Below are positions 62,707-64,000 of a DNA stretch of 64,000 bases, piece after piece. This DNA comes from Vigna angularis (Eukaryota; Streptophyta; Magnoliopsida; Fabales; Fabaceae). The position numbers and the translations under genes were made by a program. The notes below the pieces were generated by a model. That model did no database searches. It was not told the origin of the DNA and worked only from the letters and a program-made list of their open reading frames with translations. The stretch covers positions 33,387,090 to 33,451,089 of the forward strand of contig NC_068974.1 of assembly GCF_016808095.1 (NCBI RefSeq). Reading direction: 5' to 3'. Each line of letters begins with the position of its first letter. Position 1 is the first letter of the stretch.

Positions 62707-64000
62707 CTAACTACAAAAATTTTCGTCCTCGAAAATGTAAAACTTACCAGGAAATAGGTGAGGGTACAAGTCCTTCATGGCGTCTTCTATTTCCCAAGTA
62801 GTGTCGCCCGTCTTCTCATCCCAAACTATCTTTACTAGACGAACGACTTTCCCTTTGTAATACTTAATACGAACGTCTTCAACACGAACTGGCTTCATTT
62901 CGAACGTTCGGTATTGACGAAGACGAACGTCCTCGAGCTCCATTATGTGCGAGGGGTTTGCTATGTATTTCCGAAGTTGGGAAACGTGAAATACAGGATG
63001 AAGGTTGGATAATTGAGGAGGTAAAGCAAGCTCGTACGCTACAGGGCCAATCTTCCTTAGTATTTGATAGGGTCCGACAAACTTCGGGGATAACTTCTTT
63101 GGTCGCATGGCTCTGCCGACTCCTGTGGTTGGATTAAGCCTAAGGAATACGTGATCGCCAGCTTGGAACTCTAACGGCCTTCTTCTCTTGTCGGCCTAGG
63201 ACTTCTGCCTGCTCCTCGACGTCTTCAATCTCTCCTGGATTAACTTCACTTTCTCAGTCGTCTGCTGGATAAGTTCGGGTCCGGTTAGCACGTTCTCTCC
63301 TTCCTGGAACCAACAGAGTGGCGTTCGACATCTTCTACCATAGAGAGCTTCAAACGGTGCCATTCCAATGCTAGCCTGAAAGCTATTATTATACGTGAAC
63401 TCCACCAGTGGCAATACTTCATCCCAAACGCCTAAGTGATCTAGGACACACGTCCTCAGTAAGTCTTCAAGCGTCTGGATGGTCCTTTCCGATTGGCCGT
63501 CCGTCTGAGGGTGATAAACTGAACTCATCTGCAACTTGCTTCCCAACTCACCTTGTAAGGATTGCCAAAACCGAGATGTGAACCTCGTGTCTCGGTCAGA
63601 AATTATGCTCGACGGCACTCCATGCAGACGAACAATTTCATGAATGTAGAGCTTGGCCAGATTGGTCATCGACATCTTCAAATTTACTGCCAGGAAATGG
63701 GCGCTCTTCGTCAGTCGATCCACGATCACCCAAATTGAGTCATGATTTCTGACCGTACGTGGTAGGTGGGTCACGAAATCCATGGAGATGCTGTCCCATT
63801 TCCATTCAGGAATTTCCAGCTGCTGGAGTAGGCCGCCTGGTCGTTGGTGTTCCGCCTTAGCTCTTTGACAAGTCAAGCATGACGCTACAAAACGAGCGAC
63901 ATCACTTTTCATTCCAGGCCACCAGAATGAACTCCGAAGATCTTGGTACATCTTAGTCATACCAGGGTGTATGCTAAGACGACTATGATGTGCTTCCTCC
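62707..64000 (-). pseudogene. Gypsy integrase with chromodomain-like tail, one nonsense codon
   Basis: The frame is open from the window edge. Near its start come the His/Cys zinc-binding residues (AHHSRLSIHPG, then CLTCQ). The catalytic triad follows: Asp in SMDFVTHLP, Asp in SDRDTRF, and Glu in TDGQSERTIQ. The GPY-type module FVGPYQILRKIGPVAYEL and a chromodomain-like segment (VRLVKIVWDEKTGDTTWEIE) come next. The single defect visible is TAG at 63196-63198, where relatives usually read Tyr (QKSYAD); the same frame continues beyond it to the true stop at 62707-62709. The element is therefore quite young, or at least little decayed, compared with the two Copia elements. Confidence 0.9.

Larger units (their letters stand above)
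60337..64000 (-). mobile_element. Ty3/gypsy (Tekay-type chromovirus) retrotransposon, 3' end
   Basis: The 3' LTR (60337-62700) and the end of pol (62707-64000) are in the window; the remainder lies beyond the right edge. The integrase carries a C-terminal chromodomain-like segment, as in Tekay/Del elements. The purine-rich tract (minus strand TTAGGGAGAA) overlaps the pol stop codon and abuts the LTR. Confidence 0.92.

Overview
The window is nuclear DNA of a flowering plant, most likely a legume of the bean/cowpea group. The evidence is the intron-exon structure of three conserved plant genes, a plant microRNA hairpin, and LTR retrotransposons of the plant Copia and Ty3/gypsy (Tekay-type) lineages. 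The background is very AT-rich with many (TA)n tracts. The legume assignment is inferred from the glyoxalase protein and repeat style and was not tested by any search.

Four expressed-type genes stand out. (1) A glyoxalase I gene on the minus strand (14013-18709) has eight coding exons that join to 233 residues, with an N-terminal extension that looks like an organelle transit peptide. (2) A peroxisomal 4-coumarate:CoA ligase-like acyl-CoA synthetase on the plus strand (24410-27409) has seven exons and 551 residues, ends in SKI, and resembles Arabidopsis 4CLL7. (3) A MIR530 precursor lies on the minus strand (39829-40028) with two G-boxes upstream. (4) A heavy-metal-associated isoprenylated protein on the plus strand (51149-52489) has five exons and 284 residues, two HMA domains and a CSVM prenylation box. 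They are not a functional cluster; long repeat-filled intergenic stretches separate them.

Repeats fill most of the rest. From left to right: a decayed Copia 3' half with its 3' LTR (1-2589); a foldback element forming a near-complete 1.7-kb palindrome (4707-6400); scattered MITE-like repeats (8.6-12.8 kb); a full-length but dead Copia element with short LTRs and a target-site duplication (19259-23690); a 2.25-kb solo LTR carrying two minisatellites (29196-31449); CACTA-type ends with MULE transposase debris (31.6-36.4 kb); a small terminal-inverted-repeat element with an internal 229-bp duplication (43.72-44.43 kb); a second, older copy of the foldback family (48.36-49.5 kb); a SINE-like fragment (58.8 kb); and the 3' end of a Tekay-type gypsy element on the minus strand, whose 2.36-kb LTR holds a 49-bp minisatellite (60337-64000).

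The least ordinary items are the foldback family with an inverted-duplicate core, the MIR530 locus, the LTR minisatellites that create long false ORFs, and a 90-bp in-frame intron in the isoprenylated-protein gene that would add a hydrophobic segment if retained. I found no CRISPR array, rRNA, intact tRNA or bacterial-type system.
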